Source: Mageeibacillus sp. UBA3708
GTDB taxonomy: Bacteria > Bacillota > Clostridia > Saccharofermentanales > Saccharofermentanaceae
Assembly: GCA_002371375.1 (NCBI GenBank)
Contig: DFIB01000117.1
Location: 1-5,669 of the forward strand
Length of the DNA stretch: 5,669 nt
Direction of reading: 5' to 3'
Below are positions 1 to 5,669 of this stretch, one piece after another (the stretch's first letter is position 1; each line of letters opens with the position of its first letter). Below the pieces are notes generated by a model. It had not been told where the DNA came from and did not search any database. It saw only the letters and a list, made by a program, of their open reading frames with translations. A program made the translations under genes and the position numbers.

Positions 1-2
1 CC

Positions 3-1415
3 GGTGAGGCAGGCGGTATCACGCAGCACATCGGTGCTTACACCGTAAGAACAAAAGGAAGACAGATCACGTTCCTTGATACGCCCGGTCACGAAGCTTT
101 CACGACGATGCGTGCAAGAGGTGCACAGTTCACCGATATCGCGATACTCGTTGTAGCGGCAGATGACGGCGTTATGCCTCAGACTGTTGAGGCCATCAAC
201 CATGCGAAAGCAGCAGGAACGGAGATTATCGTTGCCATTAACAAGATGGATAAGCCTGGTGCTAATCCCGATAAGGTTAAGCAGGAGCTGTCCAACTATG
301 AGCTCATCCCCGAGGAGTGGGGCGGCTCGACGATCATGGTTCCCATCTCCGCCAAGCAGGGTACGGGTATCGATGATCTTCTCGATATGGTCCTGCTCAC
401 TGCAGACGTCATGGAGCTCAAGGCTGATCCCACGAGGCAGGCAAAGGGTGCCGTCATCGAGGCACAGCTCGATAAGAACAGAGGTCCTGTAGCTACTATC
501 CTCGTTCAGAGAGGTACATTGAGGCAGGGCGATTCCGTCGTATGCGGCGCCATGATCGGTAATGTCAGAGCCATGTATGATGATAAGGGCAACGCCATCA
601 AGAAGGCAGGACCTTCGATTCCTGTTGAGGTCTTAGGTCTTCCTGAAGTACCTGAGGCAGGTGAGACCCTCTATGCCGTAACAGATGACAAGATGGCAAG
701 ATCCCTCGTTGAGAAGCGTAAGATCAAGCAGAGAGAAGAGCACATCAGGAAGAGTTCCAAGATGAGCCTCGACACACTCGCAGCTCAGATGGCTGCAGGC
801 GATGTAAAGGATCTTAACCTCATCATCAAAGCAGACGTTCAGGGTTCTGTTGAGGCCGTTAAGCAGTCGATGGAGAAGCTGTCAAATGATGAAGTCAAGA
901 TCAAGGTCATCCACGATGCAGTCGGTGCCATCAACGAGTCTGATATATCTCTTGCAGATATCTCCAATGCGATCATCATCGGATTTAACGTCAGACCTAA
1001 CCAGATGATCCTGGATAAGGCTAAGGAAGCGAATGTCGATATAAGACTCTACAGCGTAATCTATAACGCTATCGAAGACGTTGAGAACGCAATGAAAGGC
1101 ATGCTCGCACCTACAGAGGTCGAGGTCGTATTGGGCCACGTCGAAGTCCGCGAACTGTTCAAAGTATCAGGTGTCGGCACCATCGGAGGCTGTTATGTGC
1201 TCGACGGCAAGATCGTCCGCAACTGCGGCGTCCGCGTTGTCAGAGATGATGTGGTCGTATATACCGGTCACCTTGGCTCTCTCCAGAGAATGAAGGATGC
1301 AGTCAAGGAAGTTAATGCCGGATTCGAGTGCGGTCTGTCCATCGAGAGATTCAACGATATCAAGATCGGTGATGTAATCGAGTCATTTGAGATCCAAGAG
1401 GTAGCAAGAACATGA
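3..1415 (+). CDS. infB: Translation initiation factor IF-2, C-terminal 470 residues (5' end outside the window)
   Basis: IF-2 is the GTPase that brings fMet-tRNA to the 30S subunit and promotes 50S joining. The frame is open from base 3, so the gene enters from upstream; the Met codon at 108 is internal. Fragment residues 4-13 ([10 protein letters not shown]) are the G2/switch I region, 26-33 (DTPGHEAF) are G3, 80-83 (NKMD) are G4 and 117-119 (SAK) are G5. The P-loop (G1) and the N-terminal domain lie before the window. Domain II, domain III ([10 protein letters not shown]...IIIGFNVRP) and the fMet-tRNA-binding C2 domain ([14 protein letters not shown]...[20 protein letters not shown]) follow in the normal order up to the TGA stop. 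Ile is written almost always as ATC, as in a highly expressed gene. The stop overlaps the rbfA start as ATGA. Identification is secure. Confidence 0.98.
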   Translation, partial: GEAGGITQHIGAYTVRTKGRQITFLDTPGHEAFTTMRARGAQFTDIAILVVAADDGVMPQTVEAINHAKAAGTEIIVAINKMDKPGANPDKVKQELSNYELIPEEWGGSTIMVPISAKQGTGIDDLLDMVLLTADVMELKADPTRQAKGAVIEAQLDKNRGPVATILVQRGTLRQGDSVVCGAMIGNVRAMYDDKGNAIKKAGPSIPVEVLGLPEVPEAGETLYAVTDDKMARSLVEKRKIKQREEHIRKSSKMSLDTLAAQMAAGDVKDLNLIIKADVQGSVEAVKQSMEKLSNDEVKIKVIHDAVGAINESDISLADISNAIIIGFNVRPNQMILDKAKEANVDIRLYSVIYNAIEDVENAMKGMLAPTEVEVVLGHVEVRELFKVSGVGTIGGCYVLDGKIVRNCGVRVVRDDVVVYTGHLGSLQRMKDAVKEVNAGFECGLSIERFNDIKIGDVIESFEIQEVART

Positions 1416-1819
1416 GACGCAATAGGGCTGAGATAGTTGAAGGACAGATGAAGAAGGTACTGTCCGACATAATCCAGAACAAGCTCGGTGATCCGCGCGT
1501 GCCTTTTATGACGACAGTTACTGCGGCCAAGATGAGTTCTGATCTGACCCACTGCACTGCGTTCCTGTCGATCTTCGGCGATGACGATACAAAGAAGGAA
1601 GCCATGCGTGCCATTGAGCACGCAAAGGGCTTCATCCGCTGTGAGATGGTCAAGCAGATCAATCTCCGCGTAGCGCCCGAACTTCATTTCAAGCTCGATA
1701 ATACCCTCGATGAGGCAGCCAGGCTTGATGAAGCGATCGGCAAGGCACTGGCAAGAGATGAGGAAATCAGACGCGAAGCGGAGCGCAAGAGGACCGGTAA
1801 CACCGATGATAAAGGATAA
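1412..1819 (+). CDS. rbfA: Ribosome-binding factor A (30S subunit maturation)
   Basis: RbfA is a small KH-fold protein that binds immature 30S particles and helps late maturation of the 16S rRNA 5' region; it is known for its role in cold adaptation. The product is 135 residues, a usual length for the family. It shows the family layout: a basic N-terminal helix ([17 protein letters not shown]), the LGDPRV segment that leads into the first strand, and the C-terminal [18 protein letters not shown] signature. The tail after about residue 115 is highly charged (Glu, Arg, Lys) and probably flexible. The ATG at 1412 overlaps the infB stop as ATGA, and AAGAGG at 1396-1401 lies 10 bases upstream as ribosome binding site, which supports this start. 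Co-translation with infB is likely, and the infB-rbfA pairing is the standard one in bacteria. Confidence 0.96.
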   Translation: MRRNRAEIVEGQMKKVLSDIIQNKLGDPRVPFMTTVTAAKMSSDLTHCTAFLSIFGDDDTKKEAMRAIEHAKGFIRCEMVKQINLRVAPELHFKLDNTLDEAARLDEAIGKALARDEEIRREAERKRTGNTDDKG

Positions 1820-2831
1820 GTATCTTGTTCACGCTGACAGGATGGCCGGTCAGATAATCAAGGCTTCACTGTCGCACGAGGGATTTCTGCTGTTCGTTCA
1901 CAAGAATGTGGACGGGGACTGCGTCGGCGCTGCATGCGGAATGGCACAGGTGCTGCGCAACGCAGGATATAAAGCCGGAGTTGCCATAAGCGAGAAGCTT
2001 CCGGATTCCATGGAATACATGGGAGTGGATGATCTTGTTTTCGATCCGATGGATTATGCAGACAGGATAAGCGTGAGCAATTACATGCCTTTCGCGACGG
2101 ATTGTTCAGAATCGCACAGGATGGGTAAGTGCGGCAGGTTCTTCGAGTGCGGAAGGAAGCCTCTGATCATTGACCACCATGCGTCCGTAAGCCTTAAGGA
2201 CGAACAGTTCTGGATAGACGGCGATGCGTCATCAGCGTCGGAGCTCTGTTATTATACCGCGCTGATGCTGGAGGAGAAGACGGGCAGGAAGCTGATCGAC
2301 AGGAGAGCTGCCGTGTGCTTCCTGACGGGCATCGTGACCGATACGGGCAAATTTGCTTATAAGAATACAATGCCGGAGACTCTTGTATGTGCGGGAGAAC
2401 TGACTGAGCTCGGAGCACGGACTTCCGATATAAGCTATAACATGTTTGACAGGAAGCCGCGCAATGTTTTTGACCTGGTGACCCATTTCAGGAGCAAGGT
2501 GGAGTTCCATGCTGACGGGCAGATCGCTCTTCTGAGAGCATACGAAGAGGATTTCAGGCAGTTCGGCGCGGATGATTCCGCGATCGATGAGATGCCGTCG
2601 GTGATGAGGGATATAGAAGGAGTGGAACTGTCAGTCGTACTGAGGATCTCGGAAGGGCGTATCAGGTGCAACCTCAGATCAAAGGATCATTTCGACTGTT
2701 CCACTTTTGCGACGGCATTCGGCGGCGGCGGACATATGAGAGCGTCGGGATTCAATCTTCCTGCGGAGGAACACACGATCGATGAAGTTGCCGAAGCGGT
2801 TATCCGCAAGGCAACGGAGAGGCTCAGATGA
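1806..2831 (+). CDS. nrnA: DHH/DHHA1 family phosphoesterase, probable bifunctional nanoRNase / pAp phosphatase (NrnA-like)
   Basis: Members of this family in the infB-truB operon degrade 2-5 nt RNA and convert pAp to AMP in the cytoplasm using Mn2+. The 341-residue product has the expected motifs: H32 with D36 and D38 (HKNVDGDCVG), D99 (ATDCSE), D123-H124-H125 (IIDHHAS), D179 in TGIVTDTGKF, and the DHHA1 substrate-binding loop GGGGHMRASGF at 306-316. Start choice: the frame is open back to 1710, but that part overlaps rbfA deeply and looks nothing like the family. The ATG at 1806 has AGAGGA at 1788-1793 and overlaps rbfA by only 14 bases. An ATG at 1842 is possible but poorly spaced. Oddities: the usual DCSD/DCGD is DCSE, the residue before DHH is Ile where Asn is common, and Cys100, Cys109 and Cys115 cluster just before DHH. 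The family is certain; the exact substrate is inferred. Confidence 0.92.
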   Translation: MIKDKYLVHADRMAGQIIKASLSHEGFLLFVHKNVDGDCVGAACGMAQVLRNAGYKAGVAISEKLPDSMEYMGVDDLVFDPMDYADRISVSNYMPFATDCSESHRMGKCGRFFECGRKPLIIDHHASVSLKDEQFWIDGDASSASELCYYTALMLEEKTGRKLIDRRAAVCFLTGIVTDTGKFAYKNTMPETLVCAGELTELGARTSDISYNMFDRKPRNVFDLVTHFRSKVEFHADGQIALLRAYEEDFRQFGADDSAIDEMPSVMRDIEGVELSVVLRISEGRIRCNLRSKDHFDCSTFATAFGGGGHMRASGFNLPAEEHTIDEVAEAVIRKATERLR

Positions 2832-3724
2832 ATGGCGGGATAATACTGCTCGACAAGCCGTCAGGCATGACATCCTTCGATTGCGATAAGACCGTCAGAC
2901 GCGTGACCGGAATTAAGAAGGTCGGCCACAGCGGAACGCTCGATCCCTTTGCAACAGGTCTTCTGCCTGTATTTGCAGGTGATGCCCTTAAGTTCATGAG
3001 ATATACGGACGATTACGACAAGGCATATTACTGCCGCGCTATGTTCGGGAAAACATCAGATACCGGTGACAAAGACGGTGTGATAACTGATGTCAGTCGT
3101 CCGGACAGGGAAGATACCGATAAGATCAAAAGCGCACTTTATGAGGTGGCATCCCGCAAGGAGCAGATCCCTCCCAAATACTCTGCCAAGAAGATCTACG
3201 GTGTCAAGGCGTATGATCTTGCACGTCAGGGAGTCGAATTTACACTCAAACCCAACAGGATAGAGATATATTCGCTGGACATATCGGACATGACCGTATG
3301 TGATGATGGCGTTGCGGTAAGTTTTACCGTTCACTGTTCCAAGGGGACTTATATCAGGACCATATGTACCGATGCCGGCGAGCTGTCGGGATTCGGCGCT
3401 TATGCACTGGAACTGAGAAGGCTGAAATGCGGCCCTTTCGATGTGGAGAATGCCATTACGCCTGCTGAACTGGAAGATGCTCTCAGATCGGGGAGAAATA
3501 TATTTGCAGATCCCGTTGTTACTTTGGATTCAATGCCGGTGACGGTTCTGTCTGACAAGCATGCTGATGACATCAGGTGCGGACGCAAGATCCCCGCAAA
3601 GGCTCTTGACGGCTTTGACCATAAGGACGGAGTGCTCTGCAAGGCAGTGTCTTCTTCCGGCGCGCTGATCGCAGTGATATATCAGGATAACGGCATTATC
3701 AGGATCGACCGGGGGTTTGCTTAA
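2828..3724 (+). CDS. truB: tRNA pseudouridine(55) synthase TruB
   Basis: TruB isomerises U55 in the T-loop of elongator tRNAs to pseudouridine and also acts as a tRNA folding chaperone. The 298-residue product carries the N-terminal ILLDKPSGMTSFD motif, the catalytic loop GHSGTLDPFATGLL with nucleophile Asp39, Tyr67 in KAYYCRAMFGKTSDTGD (matching the stacking Tyr of E. coli TruB), PPKYSAKKIYG at 115-125 and SKGTYIRT with Arg177, the partner of the catalytic Asp. After about residue 230 a small C-terminal PUA-like domain follows, as in bacterial TruB. All key residues are intact. The ATG overlaps the stop of the DHH gene as ATGA, and GGAGAGG at 2816-2822 sits 5 bases ahead of it, so translation is probably coupled. 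The stop shares a base with the ribF start (TAATG). Confidence 0.97.
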   Translation: MNGGIILLDKPSGMTSFDCDKTVRRVTGIKKVGHSGTLDPFATGLLPVFAGDALKFMRYTDDYDKAYYCRAMFGKTSDTGDKDGVITDVSRPDREDTDKIKSALYEVASRKEQIPPKYSAKKIYGVKAYDLARQGVEFTLKPNRIEIYSLDISDMTVCDDGVAVSFTVHCSKGTYIRTICTDAGELSGFGAYALELRRLKCGPFDVENAITPAELEDALRSGRNIFADPVVTLDSMPVTVLSDKHADDIRCGRKIPAKALDGFDHKDGVLCKAVSSSGALIAVIYQDNGIIRIDRGFA

Positions 3725-4659
3725 TGGACAGATTTACCAAAAGACACACGTTGGAGGACCTTCCTTTCCTGCCTCACGGCAGGGCGGTTGCACTGGGGCT
3801 TTTTGACGGTGTGCACGCGGGACATATATCGGTCATCAGGGATATGGTCAGATATGCTGCTGCACACAATCTCGTATCATGTGTCCAGACCTTTATCAAT
3901 ATCCCAAAATCAGACGGTTCCCAGCTGACGACGGTGGAGGAGAAGCTGGAGATCCTGACGTCCCTTGGCGTCGATGAGATGCTCGTGCTTGATTACAATA
4001 CGGTAAAGGACGTGGAAGCGGAGGATTTCATTACCGATCATATCATGGTAAGGATGGGTGCCGATACCGTCTTCTGCGGTGAGGACTTCAGGTTCGGCAG
4101 GGGAGCTGCAGGTGATGCGGCGATTCTTGCCTCAAGCGGAGCGAAATACGGTTTTGGCGTAATAATCTGCAAAGAACTCATAATGAACGGGCGCATCGTA
4201 TCTTCCACATGGCTCCGTGAACTGCTGAAGCAGGGCGAAGCAGACATGTATTCCAATCTGACGGGCGGCAGATATTTCAGCTATTCCGGAAAAGTTGTTC
4301 ACGGCAAGGAACTCGGCAGGCAGCTGGGCTTTCCCACGGCAAATATCCTGATCCCGGAGGAGAAGATCGTTGTAAAGCGCGGTGTCTATGTATCACGCAT
4401 CACTTTGGGCAGGCAGATCCTTTACGGGGTAACGAACGTAGGTCTCAGACCGACGGTCGAAGATGCGGATGCGGACATATGTGAGACATATATATTTGAT
4501 TTTGACGAGGATATATACGGAGCGAGGATAAAGGTTGAGCTGATCAGCTTTATCAGACCCGAGACGAGATTCGGATCTTCCGGGGAGCTCATGGCGGGAG
4601 TTAACGCGGACAAGCTCAAGGCGAGGGAAGTCATAAGCAGATTGATGTGTGATTTGTAA
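3724..4659 (+). CDS. ribF: Riboflavin kinase / FAD synthetase (bifunctional RibF)
   Basis: RibF phosphorylates riboflavin to FMN (C-terminal kinase) and adenylylates FMN to FAD (N-terminal nucleotidyltransferase). The product is 311 residues, the normal length. The N-terminal half has ALGLFDGVHAGH with the HxGH nucleotide-binding motif at 31-34, and CGEDFRFG around 118-125. The C-terminal half has GRQLGFPTAN at 198-207, KRGVYVSRI, NVGLRPT near 238-244 and ETYIFDFDEDIYG with the probable catalytic base Glu254. The kinase half is textbook. The adenylyltransferase half is less so: the common TFxPHP is TFINIP (56-61), GRxGD is GAAGD (127-131) and SSTRIR is SSTWLR (160-165), so FAD synthesis is less certain than FMN synthesis. 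The start shares a base with the truB stop, with GGGGG at 3711-3715 as ribosome binding site. No FMN riboswitch precedes it, consistent with expression from the upstream operon. Confidence 0.95.
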   Translation: MDRFTKRHTLEDLPFLPHGRAVALGLFDGVHAGHISVIRDMVRYAAAHNLVSCVQTFINIPKSDGSQLTTVEEKLEILTSLGVDEMLVLDYNTVKDVEAEDFITDHIMVRMGADTVFCGEDFRFGRGAAGDAAILASSGAKYGFGVIICKELIMNGRIVSSTWLRELLKQGEADMYSNLTGGRYFSYSGKVVHGKELGRQLGFPTANILIPEEKIVVKRGVYVSRITLGRQILYGVTNVGLRPTVEDADADICETYIFDFDEDIYGARIKVELISFIRPETRFGSSGELMAGVNADKLKAREVISRLMCDL

Positions 4660-4682
4660 CATCATGTGCTGTGTGATAAAAT
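4654..4682 (+). promoter_or_regulatory. Candidate housekeeping sigma promoter for lgt
   Basis: TTGTAA at 4654-4659 (4 of 6 matches to TTGACA, overlapping the ribF stop) and TAAAAT at 4677-4682 (5 of 6 matches to TATAAT) are separated by the ideal 17 bases. A TG dinucleotide at 4674-4675 makes an extended -10 element. Transcription would begin near 4689 and give a leader of about 29 bases before lgt. It lies in the only intergenic gap of the window. The reading is by eye and no start site has been mapped. Confidence 0.45.
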
Positions 4683-4687
4683 AGCAC
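4666..4687. repeat. Short inverted repeat GTGCT-N12-AGCAC around the lgt -10 region
   Basis: GTGCT at 4666-4670 and AGCAC at 4683-4687 are perfect complements separated by 12 bases that contain the extended -10 element. The arms are short and the spacer is A+T-rich with no following T-run, so this is not a terminator. It could be an operator for a dimeric regulator or chance. Confidence 0.3.
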
Positions 4688-4704
4688 GGTTAAACTCATA
4701 GCAT

Positions 4705-4711
4705 AAGAGGA
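4705..4711 (+). promoter_or_regulatory. Strong ribosome binding site of lgt
   Basis: AAGAGGA is a good Shine-Dalgarno match and lies 6 bases before the ATG at 4718. It fixes the start of lgt and indicates independent initiation, unlike the overlapping genes upstream. Confidence 0.8.
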
Positions 4712-4717
4712 TATAAG

Positions 4718-5596
4718 ATGAATCACGATAAGTTGTCTTTTCCCGGACTGGGAATCGAACTTGATATAGATCCGATAGCTGTCAAGATCGGCAGTTTTGA
4801 GGTGTACTGGTACGGAATAATTATTGCAGCGGCGATGCTGACATGCTTCTTGCTTGCAGTCAAACAGGCGAAGAAGAATAACTTCTCTCCCGATCTGGTC
4901 TATGATCTGATGTTCATCACGCTTCCATGCGCGATCGTAGGTGCCCGTATTTATTACGTTATATTCAAGTGGGATTACTATTCCAAGGATCTCAGCAAGA
5001 TATTCGATACAAGATCGGGCGGACTTGCTATTTACGGCGGCGTCATAGCAGTGCTGCTTGGTTATTTTATAATGTGCAGGATCCGCAAGATCCCGTATTC
5101 AACGGTAATTGATTATCTTGCACCCCTGCTTCCGCTGGGACAGGCGATCGGAAGATGGGGGAATTTCTTTAACCGGGAAGCGTTCGGCAAGTATACGGAT
5201 GCGGTTACGGCAATGCAGCTGCCCGTGGACACTGTCCGGGCAGAGGAGATTACAGATGTGATGCTGGAACACGCGGCCGTACTGGACGGCACGACTTTTA
5301 TTCAGGTGCATCCGACTTTCCTGTATGAGTCCCTGTGGAATTTCCTGCTTCTGGGTATCATGCTGTTTCTGATCTTAAGTGGAAGAAAGAAGCGGCATGG
5401 GGATGTCTTCCTGCTCTATCTGGCAGGTTACGGTCTCGGCAGGTTCTGGATCGAGGGCTTGAGGACGGATCAGCTTCTGCTGCCCGGAACAGCGCTGGCG
5501 GTGTCTCAGGTGCTGTCGCTGCTGCTTATCGTGCTGGCTGTTATCCTGTATATTATCAGAGGCCGGATCTACGGGGGAACATTAAAAAAAGGATGA
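4718..5596 (+). CDS. lgt: Prolipoprotein diacylglyceryl transferase
   Basis: Lgt transfers diacylglycerol from phosphatidylglycerol to the lipobox cysteine of prolipoproteins, the first step of lipoprotein maturation, in the cytoplasmic membrane. The 292-residue product is strongly hydrophobic, with about seven membrane segments (for example around 30-50, 62-83, 103-120, 207-222, 230-245 and 256-280). Signature residues are present: GGLAIYGG at 101-108, where Tyr106 takes the place of E. coli His103 as is common in Bacillota; GRWGNFFNRE at 145-154 with Arg146 and Asn149; HPTFLYES at 198-205; and YGLGRFWIEGLRTD at 238-251 with Tyr238 and Arg242. The insert at about 158-197 before HPTFLYES is the long version seen in Clostridia. 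It has its own ribosome binding site and probable promoter. The end of the gene is an A7 run, then GGA and TGA, overlapping the next start as ATGA. Confidence 0.97.
   Translation: MNHDKLSFPGLGIELDIDPIAVKIGSFEVYWYGIIIAAAMLTCFLLAVKQAKKNNFSPDLVYDLMFITLPCAIVGARIYYVIFKWDYYSKDLSKIFDTRSGGLAIYGGVIAVLLGYFIMCRIRKIPYSTVIDYLAPLLPLGQAIGRWGNFFNREAFGKYTDAVTAMQLPVDTVRAEEITDVMLEHAAVLDGTTFIQVHPTFLYESLWNFLLLGIMLFLILSGRKKRHGDVFLLYLAGYGLGRFWIEGLRTDQLLLPGTALAVSQVLSLLLIVLAVILYIIRGRIYGGTLKKG
5584..5590 (+). other. A7 run in -1 slippery phase at the lgt 3' end
   Basis: Seven adenines are read in the lgt frame as the last base of a Leu codon followed by two Lys codons, that is A AAA AAA, the phase needed for -1 slippage. 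The lgt stop follows one codon later. After a -1 slip the next codons are AGG then the ATG at 5593, so the shifted frame is exactly that of the downstream gene. A GGGGGA at 5573-5578 lies 5 bases upstream. Whether slippage happens cannot be told from the sequence. Confidence 0.35.
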
Positions 5597-5669
5597 ACCG
5601 TCCCTGGTCTCCTCTGCCGGAGCTGTCTACAGAGCGCGCTTTGGCGGTTTACTATTATCTCAAGGGGGA
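5593..5669 (+). CDS. Start of an unrecognised gene, cut by the window edge
   Basis: An ATG at 5593 overlaps the lgt stop as ATGA and opens a frame that runs to the end of the window: 25 full codons beginning MNRPWSPLPELSTERALAVY and continuing YYLKG. I do not recognise the family. The visible part is not a signal peptide or membrane segment; it has a Pro-rich start and then a likely amphipathic helix (STERALAVYYYLKG). The same ATGA overlap as at other boundaries here supports a real, coupled start. The best Shine-Dalgarno candidate is GGGGGA at 5573-5578, 14 bases away, which is long, so initiation may depend on ribosomes that finish lgt or on slippage at the A7 run. Too short to assign a function. 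Confidence 0.6.
   Translation, partial: MNRPWSPLPELSTERALAVYYYLKG

Noticed and set aside
163..492. Alternative forward frame of 109 codons inside infB
   Set aside because: It overlaps the G domain of IF-2 in a different frame and has a Ser/Arg-rich composition with no recognisable motif.
1268..1687. Antisense open frames across the infB/rbfA junction (longest 139 codons)
   Set aside because: They lie opposite two well-identified genes and show no family motif; the composition is what a shadow of conserved coding sequence gives.
1710..1805. N-terminal extension of the DHH protein from the Met codon at 1710
   Set aside because: It is entirely inside rbfA in another frame, is rich in Arg and Ser, and resembles nothing in the family; the ATG at 1806 gives the expected length and N-terminus.
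3640..3723. FMN riboswitch ahead of ribF
   Set aside because: The region is truB coding sequence right up to the ribF start, leaving no room for an aptamer, and no such conserved core is visible.
4646..4665. CRP-like operator beginning TGTGA
   Set aside because: The right half does not match TCACA at the required distance, and this part overlaps the ribF coding end.
4660..4717. Rho-independent terminator after ribF
   Set aside because: The only inverted repeat has 5-base arms, a 12-base loop and no T-run, so it would not terminate efficiently.
5633..5640. Self-complementary AGCGCGCT near the window end
   Set aside because: An 8-base palindrome within a coding frame is expected by chance and has no supporting context.

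Overview
This window is a compact stretch of bacterial chromosome that reads entirely on the + strand. It carries a translation and RNA-maturation operon of the type found in Bacillota: infB (3' part) - rbfA - DHH phosphoesterase (nrnA-like) - truB - ribF. It then continues into lgt and the first 25 codons of an unrecognised gene. The gene order, the Lgt variant (GGLAIYGG with Tyr instead of the proteobacterial His, and a long insert before the HPTFLYES motif) and the moderate base composition suggest a Clostridia-type Bacillota. That placement is inference from motif style and synteny; no 16S or other phylogenetic marker search was possible.

Layout. Bases 3-1415 are the C-terminal 470 residues of initiation factor IF-2, cut by the window edge just downstream of the P-loop. 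Bases 1412-1819 are rbfA, 1806-2831 the DHH/DHHA1 phosphoesterase, 2828-3724 truB and 3724-4659 ribF. These five genes are joined without gaps: ATGA overlaps at infB/rbfA and DHH/truB, a TAATG junction at truB/ribF and a 14-base overlap at rbfA/DHH. A 58-base gap (4660-4717) follows. It is the only intergenic space in the window and holds a plausible lgt promoter and a strong ribosome binding site. lgt occupies 4718-5596, and another ATGA overlap leads into a partial gene at 5593.

How the genes fit together. IF-2 (initiation), RbfA (30S maturation), the DHH enzyme (nanoRNA/pAp turnover) and TruB (tRNA psi55) are all RNA and translation functions. RibF makes FMN and FAD and commonly sits in this operon. 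Lgt starts lipoprotein maturation at the membrane and probably has its own promoter. The rpsO gene that often follows ribF in Bacillota is not here.

This is mostly an ordinary housekeeping region; I see no mobile element, CRISPR array, tRNA or rRNA gene, and no convincing new system. The points most worth a second look are an in-phase A7 run at the lgt end, where a -1 slip would fuse Lgt to the next frame, an adenylyltransferase half of RibF with several motif substitutions, and an inverted repeat that encloses the proposed lgt -10 box.
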